Below, piece by piece: positions 53,996 through 62,835 of a stretch of DNA of 64,000 nucleotides. The notes under the pieces are model-generated. The model did not search any database, was not told where the DNA came from, and saw only the letters and a list, made by a program, of their open reading frames with translations. Within the stretch, counting starts at the first letter, position 1, and every line of letters begins with the position of its first letter. A program made the position numbers and the translations under genes. This DNA is from Magnetococcales bacterium WMHbinv6 (lineage in GTDB: Bacteria > Pseudomonadota > Magnetococcia > Magnetococcales > Magnetaquicoccaceae), in assembly GCA_002753135.1 (NCBI GenBank), contig PDZV01000001.1:1-64000 (forward strand), given 5' to 3'.

Positions 53996-55411
53996 TCAGC
54001 CCGGCGGCTGCGGGGCAGGGGTGTTGACGGCGGGCGGGGTGGGCAGGAAGGGAAGGGTGCCCAAGGGGGTCAGGTGTTCTTGCAGTTGACGCCAGGGATG
54101 GAGCGGGCTGACCGTCTTGCTGGGGGATGTATTGAGTTTATCCTCCTGCAGGGCCAGCAACGCATGCAACTGTTGGCTGACCGTCTCCTGTTCCGGGAAA
54201 GAACCGGCGGGCAGTTTGCCAGCCCATTCGGCGGCATCGCGCAGATTGCGGATGGCTGCCGAGAGTTTGCCCAGCGTTTTCATCGCTTTGGCCTGACTGA
54301 TTTGCCCTCGGGCGATGCCGGCGGGCAGCTCGCGATGACGAAAAATCGCCAAAGCACGATTGTAGAGATCAATCGCCGGATCCGGCTGATTTTCCAGGCG
54401 TAAATTATCGGCCAAGGCCAGAATGGCCTCGGCTGTTTTTTCATGTTCCTGGCCGTAGCGCTCTTCCATCAAACTGAGCGTCCGGCTCAAAACAGGGCGG
54501 CTGAGGTTGGCTTTGGCCATTTTTTGGTAGGCAAAAGCCAGTCGTTGCAGAATCGGCAGCAGGTCGGGATGGTGGGTGCCCCGCATGTTTTCCGAGATGG
54601 CCAAGGCACTTTTCAACAGCTCCACCGCTTGCGCATACTCCTCCTCTTCGATCAACAAGGTTGCCAACGAATACAACACGTCGGCGCGGGCGCTGTGATA
54701 GGGGCCGCTGCTCTCCAGAAGAATTTCTTTCGACTGTTGGAATAATGACGCTGCACTCTCCTTGTGACCATTTTTTAACTGGAACTTGCCTTGGTGTGCC
54801 AAAATTATGGCGTCTCCTGGTGAGTCCATGGTCAAGGCCTGTTCCTGAATATCATAAATGCGCTGTTGCAGGCGATCCGCCTCGCTGTTGTTCTCCATGC
54901 TGCGCTGCAGGATGAGCAGTTGTTGCAGAAGCGGAATGGTCAGCAAAGGGGTAGAGTGGTTGCTCTCATCGGCGATGGTCAAGGCCTGTTCCAGAGTTTG
55001 TTTGGCCTGGGCCAAATGGTTTTGAGCCTGTTGCAGGGTGGCCAATTGGCTCAGTGGAGCCACCAGCAAAATATCGAACGGACCGAACAAAATTTCCATC
55101 TGTTTCAGCAGCACCGCTTGTGTCTCTTCGGCTTGCGCCAGCTGCTGTTGCTGCTTTTGAAAGGCAGAGAGTCGCTCCAGACTCCAGATCAAGCGCAAAG
55201 AGGGGCGGGGAGTGTGATGTTGCGCAAGCAGTTGGCGGTAGAGCGCGGCAGAGGCATGAAAATCCTGCTCGCTGTAGGCGGAGAGCGTTTGGCGAATAAA
55301 ATCATCCCACGGTTCCGGGGCGGCACGTTCCGCAGCGTGCAGAGCGCTTGCAACAACAAAGAGTACCCACAGCAGGCACCAGAACGGCAAGGGGCGGATT
55401 GTGGCGATCAT
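53996..55411 (-). CDS. Secreted TPR-repeat protein
   Basis: A 471-residue protein with a signal peptide at its start (PLPFWCLLWVLFVVASALHA, probable cleavage after about residue 27). The body is made of helical TPR-type repeats, for example NHLAQAKQTLEQALTIADES, EYAQAVELLKSALAISENM and DPAIDLYNRALAIFRHRE. Such proteins act as scaffolds, here in the periplasm. The frame runs seven codons further up to 55432, but ATG 55411 puts the signal peptide at the N-terminus. It faces the ExeA-like gene; both may contribute to one envelope function, though that is a guess. A long hairpin element lies right upstream. Confidence 0.75.
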   Translation of the reverse strand: MIATIRPLPFWCLLWVLFVVASALHAAERAAPEPWDDFIRQTLSAYSEQDFHASAALYRQLLAQHHTPRPSLRLIWSLERLSAFQKQQQQLAQAEETQAVLLKQMEILFGPFDILLVAPLSQLATLQQAQNHLAQAKQTLEQALTIADESNHSTPLLTIPLLQQLLILQRSMENNSEADRLQQRIYDIQEQALTMDSPGDAIILAHQGKFQLKNGHKESAASLFQQSKEILLESSGPYHSARADVLYSLATLLIEEEEYAQAVELLKSALAISENMRGTHHPDLLPILQRLAFAYQKMAKANLSRPVLSRTLSLMEERYGQEHEKTAEAILALADNLRLENQPDPAIDLYNRALAIFRHRELPAGIARGQISQAKAMKTLGKLSAAIRNLRDAAEWAGKLPAGSFPEQETVSQQLHALLALQEDKLNTSPSKTVSPLHPWRQLQEHLTPLGTLPFLPTPPAVNTPAPQPPG

Positions 55412-55448
55412 GTCAGGGGCAACAGACTGCAAAAACCTGTTGGCTCAG

Positions 55449-55604
55449 GAGCCTGGCGAAAATAACTTGTGCAGATTGCGCCGGATTGTGCTTCTCCTGC
55501 CAGGCGCAAAAACGTGCGCATACTTTCAGTATGTAAACGTTTTTGCAACGACGCAGAAGGAGCAAAAGACAGGCAAGATGTCCAAGTTGTTTTTGCCAGG
55601 CTCC
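55449..55604. repeat. ~156-bp imperfect palindrome (MITE-like hairpin element)
   Basis: The two arms (55449-55525 and 55529-55604) are inverted copies of each other. Outer ends match over GGAGCCTGGC-AAAA-AACTTG with two mismatches, and the centre folds as CATACT-TTC-AGTATG flanked by matching AAAAACG tracts; the middles have diverged. No gene is inside. This is the build of a non-autonomous transposable element (MITE) or a large intergenic hairpin. It separates the secG terminator from the TPR gene start. Confidence 0.7.
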
Positions 55605-55610
55605 CTAGGC

Positions 55611-55651
55611 AAAAAACCCGTTTCCGGTCGTCTGTTTCTGCCGGAAACGGG
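55611..55651 (-). terminator. Rho-independent terminator of secG
   Basis: An 11-base perfect stem (CCCGTTTCCGG with CCGGAAACGGG, 55617-55627 and 55641-55651) with a 13-base loop is followed on the minus strand by six T's. It lies 18 bases after the secG stop. Confidence 0.85.
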
Positions 55652-55669
55652 CCTTGTGGTCTATCGGGG

Positions 55670-56053
55670 TTATTTATCCGTCGGGCTGGCCGGAACGGTT
55701 GGGTAGGCATTGGATTCGCTGGCTTTGCTGGACTCTTTGGCTGGCATCGGTGAGGCCGGTTCGCTGGCTTCGCTGCTCGGTTTGCTGATGGGCGGCGCAT
55801 TTTCCATCACTGAGATGTTGGCCCCTTTTTGCGTGGAGACAAAGGCCAAGGTCAGGCTGGTGATCATGAAAACGGTTGCCAGAGCAGCGGTCACTTTGCC
55901 GAGAAAACTGCCGGAGCCTCGGGCGCCAAAAACGCTTTGCGAGCTGCCGCCGAAGGCGGCACCCATATCGGCCCCGCTGCCCTTTTGCAACAGGACGATA
56001 AAAATCAGGGCCAGTGAGACCAGAACATGTACGACGGTAATGATAAGCGTCAT
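55670..56053 (-). CDS. secG: Preprotein translocase subunit SecG
   Basis: A 127-residue inner-membrane protein with two helices: LIITVVHVLVSLALIFIVLLQ (split by no charge) near the start and LGKVTAALATVFMITSLTLA further on, with the SecG marker QKGSGADMGAAFGG between them. The tail beyond residue 85 is Pro/Ser/Ala/Glu-rich, as in many proteobacterial SecG proteins. SecG supports SecYE during SecA-driven export. It lies 24 bases downstream of tpiA, and a strong terminator follows; a tpiA-secG pair is a common arrangement. Confidence 0.93.
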   Translation of the reverse strand: MTLIITVVHVLVSLALIFIVLLQKGSGADMGAAFGGSSQSVFGARGSGSFLGKVTAALATVFMITSLTLAFVSTQKGANISVMENAPPISKPSSEASEPASPMPAKESSKASESNAYPTVPASPTDK

Positions 56054-56077
56054 GGTAAACCTGTAATGACAATGTAT

Positions 56078-56854
56078 TTAGCGATGGTTGGACAGGGCGG
56101 CGATGATGGCCAGAAAGGAGTCGGCTTTCAGAGAAGCACCACCGATCAAACCACCGTCCACATCCGGCAAAGAAAAAATATCTGCCGCGTTCCCGGGTGT
56201 CACCGACCCACCATACAGAATTCGCCAGCCAGAGGCAATGGTTGAGCCGATTTCTTCTTGTAATAATTGCCGGATGAAGGCATGGACCTCTTGAATTTGT
56301 TCCGTTTGCGCGTTTTGACCGGTGCCGATGGCCCAGACCGGTTCGTAGGCCAAAATCCAGGAGTCGGGCGGTTGCGGATGGTTGGCCATATGCGGCAGCA
56401 GAGGCTGCAGCTGATGGCGGATAACTGTCAGGGTCTCTTTTTCCTGCCGTTGTTGCAGGGTTTCGCCCAGACAGACGATGGGGGTCAACCCCGCTTGCAG
56501 GGCCAGGTCCGCTTTGTCGGCGACGAGGGTATCGCTTTCATGGAAGAGGGTGCGCCGTTCCGAATGGCCGAGAATGACCGCCCGACAGCCCAGATCGCGC
56601 AGCATGCTGGCGGAGACTTCGCCGGTGCAGGGACCGTTCTGCCGGTCGGCATGGTTTTGTCCGCCAATCTGGATGGCTGTTCCCTGTACCAGGCCATGAA
56701 CCAACTCCAGATAGGGGAAAGGGGGGCAGAGCAGCACTTCACCGGCCAATGTGCTGGCGTTGATGCCGTCGCGAATGGCGCTGGTCAGTTGCACGGCAAA
56801 AGCACGAGTGCCGTTCATTTTCCAATTGCCGACTACCATGGGTTGTCGTGGCAT
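56078..56854 (-). CDS. tpiA: Triose-phosphate isomerase
   Basis: A 258-residue TIM-barrel enzyme interconverting dihydroxyacetone phosphate and glyceraldehyde 3-phosphate. The catalytic lysine is in VGNWKMNG, the histidine in VILGHSERR, and the glutamate in LAYEPVWAIGTG. The phosphate-binding end has ILYGGSVTPGNAADIF and GGLIGGASL. It heads the tpiA-secG transcript. The 313-base region shared with divergent xseB has no strong promoter boxes that I can see. Confidence 0.96.
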   Translation of the reverse strand: MPRQPMVVGNWKMNGTRAFAVQLTSAIRDGINASTLAGEVLLCPPFPYLELVHGLVQGTAIQIGGQNHADRQNGPCTGEVSASMLRDLGCRAVILGHSERRTLFHESDTLVADKADLALQAGLTPIVCLGETLQQRQEKETLTVIRHQLQPLLPHMANHPQPPDSWILAYEPVWAIGTGQNAQTEQIQEVHAFIRQLLQEEIGSTIASGWRILYGGSVTPGNAADIFSLPDVDGGLIGGASLKADSFLAIIAALSNHR

Positions 56855-57167
56855 GGGCGGTTTCTCCCTGGGCGGAAATCCGGGTAACTTTTTTCTGAAT
56901 GTACTGTCATTCCATTAAAAAAGTCCAGCGTTGCCATGCGCTCTCTCCGACAGGAGAAGCCGCAGAGGGTTGCCGACAGGTGGCTCAATCGGGCAGGCAG
57001 TGGCGAGGAACATTGCCGGTCGGGATGGGTTCTGATAAATTTCTTTAAATAGTCGATGCACAGGCAGGCTTGCCCGCGAAATGGCAGCGCCTCCCGTCGC
57101 ACAAAACAGGGCAGTCGAACAAGTGCTTTTTTATCTTTACCAACTCGCAGCAGGCGGGAGTGGTCAC
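56855..57167. other. Divergent intergenic region between tpiA and xseB
   Basis: The 313 bases should contain promoters in both directions. I see AT-rich patches (56889-56930 and 57037-57050) but no clear -35/-10 pair, no repeat and no RNA gene. A frame in line with xseB is open from 57081, but its translation is unlike the family. Confidence 0.5.
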
Positions 57168-57395
57168 GTGGCACAAGTGAGTTTTGAGCAGGCATTATCC
57201 CGTTTGGAGGAGGTGACCGAACGGTTGGAACGGGGAGATCTCCCCCTGGAAGAGGGGTTGGCGTTGTTTGAAGAGGGAATGAGTCTGTCGCGACAGTGTC
57301 AGGATCGTTTGGACATGGCCGAAAAACGGATTACCACCTTGACGACAACCCTGGCCCTGGATGGAATGGTTGCAGAAGAGGGACAATCGGCATGA
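57168..57395 (+). CDS. xseB: Exodeoxyribonuclease VII small subunit
   Basis: A 75-residue helical protein: SFEQALSRLEEVTERLERGD, then LPLEEGLALFEEGMSLSRQC, the XseB family pattern. It binds XseA to form exonuclease VII, which degrades single-stranded DNA. GTG 57168 with GCGGGAG nine bases before it gives the normal length; a longer frame from 57081 adds 29 atypical residues. The stop overlaps the ispA start (ATGA), as in many proteobacteria. xseA is not in the window. Confidence 0.9.
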   Translation: MAQVSFEQALSRLEEVTERLERGDLPLEEGLALFEEGMSLSRQCQDRLDMAEKRITTLTTTLALDGMVAEEGQSA

Positions 57396-58306
57396 GCATG
57401 GCGCTTTCTGAAGAAAATTCGCTGGCTTTGCAAGACTATTTAGCCACTCGCCGCGAGTGGGTGGAAAGGGCGTTGGCCGAATTGCCGGTGTGGCAACAAG
57501 GCGCGTCGGATCGTCTGGTCGAGGCAATGCGTTACAGTTTGCTCGATGGCGGCAAACGTCTGCGCCCGATCCTGCTCCTGGCCAGTGCCGAGGCTTTAGG
57601 GGCCAATGCGCAGCCTTTTCTGCCCTTTGCCTGTGCCCTGGAGTGTATCCATACCTACTCACTGATCCATGACGATTTGCCGGCCATGGATGATGATGCC
57701 CTGCGCCGTGGTCGTGCCACCTGTCACAAGCAGTTTGACGAAGCAACGGCCATTCTTGCCGGTGACGCCTTGTTGACCCTGGCCTTTGAATTGGTTGCCC
57801 AACCGGTTGCCGAGGTGGATCCTGCCGTCTCTTTGCAGTTGATTGCCCTGTTGGCACGTGCGGCAGGCATGGCGGGGATGGTTGGCGGGCAAATGTTGGA
57901 TATGGTCTCGGAAAAACAGGAGATCTCCTTGTCGCAGCTGCGCAAGCTGCACGCCTGCAAAACCGGGGCATTGATCCAGGCCTCCTGTATCACCGGGGCC
58001 TGGCTTGCAGGGGGAGCAATGGTGTTTCGGGATCGGTTTGCCGAGTATGGTTCCGCCATCGGCCTGGCTTTTCAGATTACCGACGATATTTTGGATGAGA
58101 CCGGCGACAGCCGTTTGCTGGGCAAGGCAACCGGTCAGGACCAGCAGAGCAGCAAAGCGACCTATCCACGCCTGATGGGCTTGCCACAAGCCCGCCGTGA
58201 AGCCGAAATTCAGATCGAACGGGCGGAAGAGTCGTTGAGCGGATTGGGTACGGCAGCGGATCCGTTACGCTGGCTGGCCCGTTATATTTTGACCCGCAAC
58301 CAGTGA
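57392..58306 (+). CDS. ispA: Farnesyl/geranylgeranyl diphosphate synthase (IspA family)
   Basis: A 304-residue short-chain trans-prenyl diphosphate synthase that condenses isopentenyl and dimethylallyl units to C10-C15. The first Asp-rich motif is SLIHDDLPAMDDDALRRG and the second FQITDDILDETGD; KRLRPILLLAS near residue 60 binds diphosphate. Translation begins in the overlap with xseB (ATG 57392), so the longer frame upstream is not used. It is followed by dxs after 12 bases; the two supply isoprenoid precursors for quinones and undecaprenyl carriers. Confidence 0.94.
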   Translation: MSMALSEENSLALQDYLATRREWVERALAELPVWQQGASDRLVEAMRYSLLDGGKRLRPILLLASAEALGANAQPFLPFACALECIHTYSLIHDDLPAMDDDALRRGRATCHKQFDEATAILAGDALLTLAFELVAQPVAEVDPAVSLQLIALLARAAGMAGMVGGQMLDMVSEKQEISLSQLRKLHACKTGALIQASCITGAWLAGGAMVFRDRFAEYGSAIGLAFQITDDILDETGDSRLLGKATGQDQQSSKATYPRLMGLPQARREAEIQIERAEESLSGLGTAADPLRWLARYILTRNQ

Positions 58307-58318
58307 GTCGGAGCGACC

Positions 58319-60187
58319 ATGGCGGCGAAATTTGCACAAATCGATGATCCACGGGCGTTGCGCGCTTTGCCTGAAGAGGAGTTGCCGCAACTGGCGGAGT
58401 GGGTGCGCACGCTGACCATCGATACCGTTGCCAAAACCGGTGGCCATTTGGGTGCCAGCCTGGGCGTGGTGGAACTGACCATCGCCCTGCACTACATTTT
58501 TGATACCCCGGATGATCGTTTGATCTGGGATGTGGGCCATCAATCCTATCCGCACAAAATATTGACCGGTCGGCGTGAACAGATGCACACCTTGCGGCAG
58601 CGGCACGGTTTGTCCGGGTTTACCAAACGGTCGGAGAGCGTTTACGATCCTTTCGGGGCTGGACACTCCTCAACCTCCATCTCTGCCGCCATGGGGATGG
58701 CGATGGCCAATCACCATTTGGGCAACGAGCGCAAAGCGATTGCCGTGATCGGTGACGGTGCCATGTCGGCGGGTATGGCCTTTGAGGCGCTGAACAACGC
58801 CGGGCGCTACAAAGAGGATCTCAATCTGCTGGTGATCCTCAATGACAACGAAATGTCCATTTCGCCCAATGTGGGGGCATTGTCCTCCTATTTGAGCCGT
58901 ATTTTGAGCGGTCGGGTCTATACCCGCCTCAAAGATGGCACCGGCAAAGTGTTGGGCAAAATTTCCACGCCCCTGCTGGGGGCGGCGCGTCGGGCGGAAG
59001 AGCATATGAAAGGCATCTTGACGCCGGGCATGCTCTTCGAGGAGTTGGGGCTGGACTATTTCGGGCCGATCAACGGCCACGATTTTGGTCAACTGCTGCC
59101 CACATTGCGCAATATCAAAGCGTTGCGTGGCCCGGTGCTGCTGCATGTGGTGACACAAAAAGGCAAGGGCTATGCCCCTGCCGAAGCCAACCCCTGTACC
59201 TATCACGGTGTGCCCCCCTTTGACCGGCAAACCGGTGCCATCCCCAAAGACAACAGCACCCCAAGCTATACCTCGGTCTTTTCCGAAACCTTGCTGGAGT
59301 TGGCGCGCAAACAGGGCCACATCATGGCCATTACCGCCGCCATGCCGGAAGGGACCGGATTGTCAGAATTTCAAAAACATTTTCCCGACCGTTTTTTTGA
59401 TGTCGGCATTGCTGAACAGCATGCGGTGACCTTTGCCGCCGGTTTGGCCTGCGAAGGATATTTGCCGGTGGTGGCCATCTATGACACCTTTTTGCAACGC
59501 GCTTACGATCAGCTGATTCATGATGTGGTGTTGCAGCATTTGCCGGTGATTTTTATCCTCGATCGGGCGGGATTGGTGGGGGCAGATGGTCCGACCCATG
59601 CCGGGAGCATGGACTTGACCTTTTTGCGCGCGGTGCCGGATTTGATCATCATGGCTCCGAGCGATGAAAACGAATTGCGTTCTGCCTTGACCACGGCGGT
59701 CGGTTTGGGCAAACCGGTGGCCATTCGTTATCCCAAAGGCAATGTGTTGGGCCTGCCGCGCCGCCCTGCCGAGCTGTTGCCGGTGGGGGTCGGTCGCTCT
59801 TTGCGCCAGGGGGATAAGGTTGCCTTGGCGGCGGTGGGAACGATGGTCTATCCCGCTTTGCAGGCAGCGGAACGTCTGGCGGCAGAGGGCATTTCGGTCG
59901 AGGTGTGTGATTTTCGCTACGTCAAGCCGTTGGATGGCCAACTGTTGCGCCAGGCGGCCCGTCTCCCCTATCTGGCGACCTTGGAAGAGAATACAGTCTG
60001 TGGCGGTTTTGGTGCGGCGGTTCTGGAATTTTTGGCCCGGGATGGCCTGCTGGATGGCGGACGCCAGGTGCGCAGCTGGGGCTTGCCGGACAGTTTTGTG
60101 CCGCATGGCAGTCAAAGCGGTCTGTTGGCCGAATTGCAACTGGATGCCGAGGGGATCGCCGAACGGGTGCGACAGTGGGTCAAGTAG
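58319..60187 (+). CDS. dxs: 1-deoxy-D-xylulose-5-phosphate synthase
   Basis: A 622-residue thiamine-diphosphate enzyme that joins pyruvate and glyceraldehyde 3-phosphate in the first step of the MEP isoprenoid pathway. Markers: KTGGHLGASLGVVELTIALH, DVGHQSYPHKILTGRR, the thiamine motif VIGDGAMSAGMAFEALN with NDNEMSISPN, GIAEQHAVTFAAGLA in the pyrimidine domain, and a transketolase C-terminal domain. Length is normal. It ends inside the tlyA start region, overlapping by 13 bases. Confidence 0.96.
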   Translation: MAAKFAQIDDPRALRALPEEELPQLAEWVRTLTIDTVAKTGGHLGASLGVVELTIALHYIFDTPDDRLIWDVGHQSYPHKILTGRREQMHTLRQRHGLSGFTKRSESVYDPFGAGHSSTSISAAMGMAMANHHLGNERKAIAVIGDGAMSAGMAFEALNNAGRYKEDLNLLVILNDNEMSISPNVGALSSYLSRILSGRVYTRLKDGTGKVLGKISTPLLGAARRAEEHMKGILTPGMLFEELGLDYFGPINGHDFGQLLPTLRNIKALRGPVLLHVVTQKGKGYAPAEANPCTYHGVPPFDRQTGAIPKDNSTPSYTSVFSETLLELARKQGHIMAITAAMPEGTGLSEFQKHFPDRFFDVGIAEQHAVTFAAGLACEGYLPVVAIYDTFLQRAYDQLIHDVVLQHLPVIFILDRAGLVGADGPTHAGSMDLTFLRAVPDLIIMAPSDENELRSALTTAVGLGKPVAIRYPKGNVLGLPRRPAELLPVGVGRSLRQGDKVALAAVGTMVYPALQAAERLAAEGISVEVCDFRYVKPLDGQLLRQAARLPYLATLEENTVCGGFGAAVLEFLARDGLLDGGRQVRSWGLPDSFVPHGSQSGLLAELQLDAEGIAERVRQWVK

Positions 60188-60930
60188 ACGCGGCCAACGA
60201 ACGGATCCGCCTGGATGCGTTACTGCTGCAACGAGAGTTGGTCGATTCTTTGGCCCAGGCGGTGGCGCTGATCATGGATGGCCAGGTGTTGGTGGACGAA
60301 CGCAAAGTGAGCAAACCGGGCACCATCGTCAAGCAGCAGGTGGCCTTGCGTCTGTTGCAGCAGCCGATGCCCTGGGTGTCGCGGGGGGGCTTTAAACTGG
60401 CCCATGCCCTGGATACCTTTGCGTTGACGGTGCAGGGGATGGTCTGTCTCGATGTGGGGGCGGCAACCGGCGGTTTTACCGATGTTTTGTTGCAACGGGG
60501 GGCAGCACGGGTCTATGCCCTGGATGTGGGCTATGGCCAATTGGCCTGGAAACTGGTGCAGGATGGGCGGGTGGTGGTGATGGACCGCTGCCACATCAGC
60601 CGTATAACCCCGGAGCAGTTGCCGCAGGCGGTGGATTGCTTGACCATGGATGTCAGTTTTATCGGTCTGGAGCAGGCCCTGCCGCCCGCCGTGGCCTGTT
60701 TGCGCGGCGGCGGGCAGGGGGTGGTGTTGATCAAACCCCAATTTGAGCTGACCCGGGCCGAGGTGACACCCGGCGGGGTGATCCACGATCCGGCGCTGCA
60801 GCAGGAGGCGGTGGCCCGCTTTCACCGCCTGGCTGACCGCCTGGGCTTGCCGGTGGCTGGTACTACCCCCTCGCCGATTCTTGGCCCGAAGGGCAATTGT
60901 CAGTATCTGGCCTGCTTCCGCAAACCGTGA
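60175..60930 (+). CDS. tlyA: TlyA-family rRNA 2'-O-methyltransferase
   Basis: A 251-residue protein with an N-terminal S4 RNA-binding domain (IRLDALLLQRELVDS to about residue 65) and an FtsJ/RrmJ-like methyltransferase: SAM motif CLDVGAATGGFTDVLLQRG, then VYALDVGYGQL, and DVSFIGLEQALP and VVLIKPQFEL. Mycobacterial TlyA methylates 16S C1409 and 23S C1920 and also acts as a haemolysin; the rRNA role is expected here. It starts at GTG 60175, inside dxs. Its stop abuts the stop of the convergent mutL with no intergenic base. Confidence 0.88.
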   Translation: MGQVDAANERIRLDALLLQRELVDSLAQAVALIMDGQVLVDERKVSKPGTIVKQQVALRLLQQPMPWVSRGGFKLAHALDTFALTVQGMVCLDVGAATGGFTDVLLQRGAARVYALDVGYGQLAWKLVQDGRVVVMDRCHISRITPEQLPQAVDCLTMDVSFIGLEQALPPAVACLRGGGQGVVLIKPQFELTRAEVTPGGVIHDPALQQEAVARFHRLADRLGLPVAGTTPSPILGPKGNCQYLACFRKP

Positions 60931-62829
60931 TCAACTGCGGCGGCCAAACGGTTTGGCCAGCTCGGTCAGAGGGATGCTGACATAGGTGGGGCGGCCATGG
61001 CTGCACTGTCCGGCAAAGTCGGTTGCCTCCATTTGGCGCAACAGGGCATTCATCTCCGGCAAACTCAGTTGCCGGTGGGCCCGCACCGAGCTGTGACAGG
61101 CCATGCGGGCCAAAATCGGCTCCAGATGAGCGGCAATGCCGCTGCTGCGGCCAAACTGTTGCAAATCCTGGAACAAATCCAACACCAAACCGCGAATATC
61201 CCCTTCTGCCAATACCGCCGGAACCTCGCGCACGGCAAAGGCCTGCGGACCAAACGGCTCCACCAGCACCCCTAATCTTTGCATCGCCTCCAGATGGACG
61301 CTCATTTGTTCCGCTTCGCTGGCCGACAGTTCGATCACCACCGGCAGCAGCAACCGTTGTCGAGGCAGGGTTCGTGCTGCCATGGTCTCCTTGAGCTGCT
61401 GGTAGACGATCCGTTCATGGGCGGCGTGCTGATCGACCCAGACAATGCCGGTGGCGGTTTGCGCCAGAATATAGGTACCATGTACCTGGGCCACCGCTTG
61501 ACCGAGGGGCAAATCGTGTTGTTCGGAGGGAAAGAGCGTCGGGGGCGGTGGTACAGGATCCAGCAACGGGGCAGAAGGAGAGCTGTGGCGCACGACTGCG
61601 CTGGGCCAGCTGCTGCTTTCGGCGACTTTGGGGAAAAAATCGGTTGTTTTTCGGCTGCTCACAGTCGAGGCCGGGCGAACGGCGTCGCGGGCAGGCCAAT
61701 GCACCGGTTGTGAAACAGCGGCAGGCAAGACGGCCCGCACCGGGTCTGCCTCATCCGGATCGTTCTGTGCGGCAGATGGCTGGCTGGGCAGGGCCTGGTA
61801 GGTGCGGCTGCCCAAGGTGGCCAAGGCTCCTTCGACGGCGCGGCGCACACAGCCGTAGACAAACTGGGCCTGTTGGAAACGGACCTCTTGTTTGCTGGGA
61901 TGCACGTTGACATCGACCGTATGCGCCGGCACCGCGATAAACAGGGCCAAGGCCGGATAACGGTTGGTGGCGATCAAATCCCGGTAGGCGTCGCGCAGGG
62001 CGGCAATGATCACCTTGTCGCGAATCCAGCGCTGGTTGACAAACAGATGCATACTGCGGGCATTGCTGCGATGCAGGGTCGGCAAGCCCAGCCAGCCGAG
62101 GACCCTGACATCCTCCTGTTCGCTGTTCACCTCCAGACAATTGTCCACAAAATCGGCACCAAAAACGGCAGAGAGACGTTGGGCCAACAGATATTCACTG
62201 TTGCCGGGACGAATATCCAACGTCATTTTGCCGTTGTTGGTCAGGGTGAAATGGCAGTGCGGATAGGCCAGGGCCAACCGTTGCACCAGTTCGGTGATGT
62301 GTTGGGCTTCGGTGTTGTCGGAGCTGAGAAATTTCAGGCGGGCCGGGGTGTTGTAGAACAGATTGCGCACCACAATGCGGCTGCCGACCGGCATGACCAG
62401 CCGTTGCTGCTGTTGCAACTGCCCGCCGTGCAGCACGAGGCGGATGCCATCGCTTTGCGCGGCGCTGCGGCTGTGCAACTCCAGGTGCGAAACCGAGGCG
62501 ATGGAAGGCAATGCTTCGCCGCGAAAACCCAAGGTGTGGATGGCAAACAGATCCTCAAGGGAGGCAATTTTTGAGGTGGCATGTCGTTCCAAGGCCAACA
62601 GGGCCTGATCGTCATCCATGCCATGCCCGTTATCGACGATCTGCAGCAGCCGTCTGCCACCCTGTTCGATGGTGACCTCGATGCGCTCGGCGGCGGCGTC
62701 CAGGCTGTTTTCAATCAGCTCTTTGGCCACCGAGGCGGGTCGTTCCACCACCTCCCCGGCGGCAATCTGGTTGGCAAGCTGTTCGGGCAGGCGACGGATG
62801 GGACGCTGAAGCGGCGGCAGGGTGGACAT
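60931..62829 (-). CDS. mutL: DNA mismatch repair protein MutL
   Basis: A 632-residue MutL. The N-terminal GHKL ATPase shows AAGEVVERPASVAKELIENS, DNGHGMDDDQ, TLGFRGEALPSI and VGSRIVVRNLFYNTPAR. A long linker is followed by the dimerisation/endonuclease domain. Endonuclease-type MutL proteins have DQHA-x2-E-x4-E; here it reads DQHAAHERIVYQ, so the last Glu is Gln, while MACHSSVRA and QCSHGRPT motifs are kept. Whether it still nicks DNA is uncertain. Two adjacent Met codons (62832, 62829) may start it. It is four to seven bases after the DNA glycosylase gene and is cotranscribed with it. Confidence 0.94.
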   Translation of the reverse strand: MSTLPPLQRPIRRLPEQLANQIAAGEVVERPASVAKELIENSLDAAAERIEVTIEQGGRRLLQIVDNGHGMDDDQALLALERHATSKIASLEDLFAIHTLGFRGEALPSIASVSHLELHSRSAAQSDGIRLVLHGGQLQQQQRLVMPVGSRIVVRNLFYNTPARLKFLSSDNTEAQHITELVQRLALAYPHCHFTLTNNGKMTLDIRPGNSEYLLAQRLSAVFGADFVDNCLEVNSEQEDVRVLGWLGLPTLHRSNARSMHLFVNQRWIRDKVIIAALRDAYRDLIATNRYPALALFIAVPAHTVDVNVHPSKQEVRFQQAQFVYGCVRRAVEGALATLGSRTYQALPSQPSAAQNDPDEADPVRAVLPAAVSQPVHWPARDAVRPASTVSSRKTTDFFPKVAESSSWPSAVVRHSSPSAPLLDPVPPPPTLFPSEQHDLPLGQAVAQVHGTYILAQTATGIVWVDQHAAHERIVYQQLKETMAARTLPRQRLLLPVVIELSASEAEQMSVHLEAMQRLGVLVEPFGPQAFAVREVPAVLAEGDIRGLVLDLFQDLQQFGRSSGIAAHLEPILARMACHSSVRAHRQLSLPEMNALLRQMEATDFAGQCSHGRPTYVSIPLTELAKPFGRRS

Positions 62830-62835
62830 CAACGA

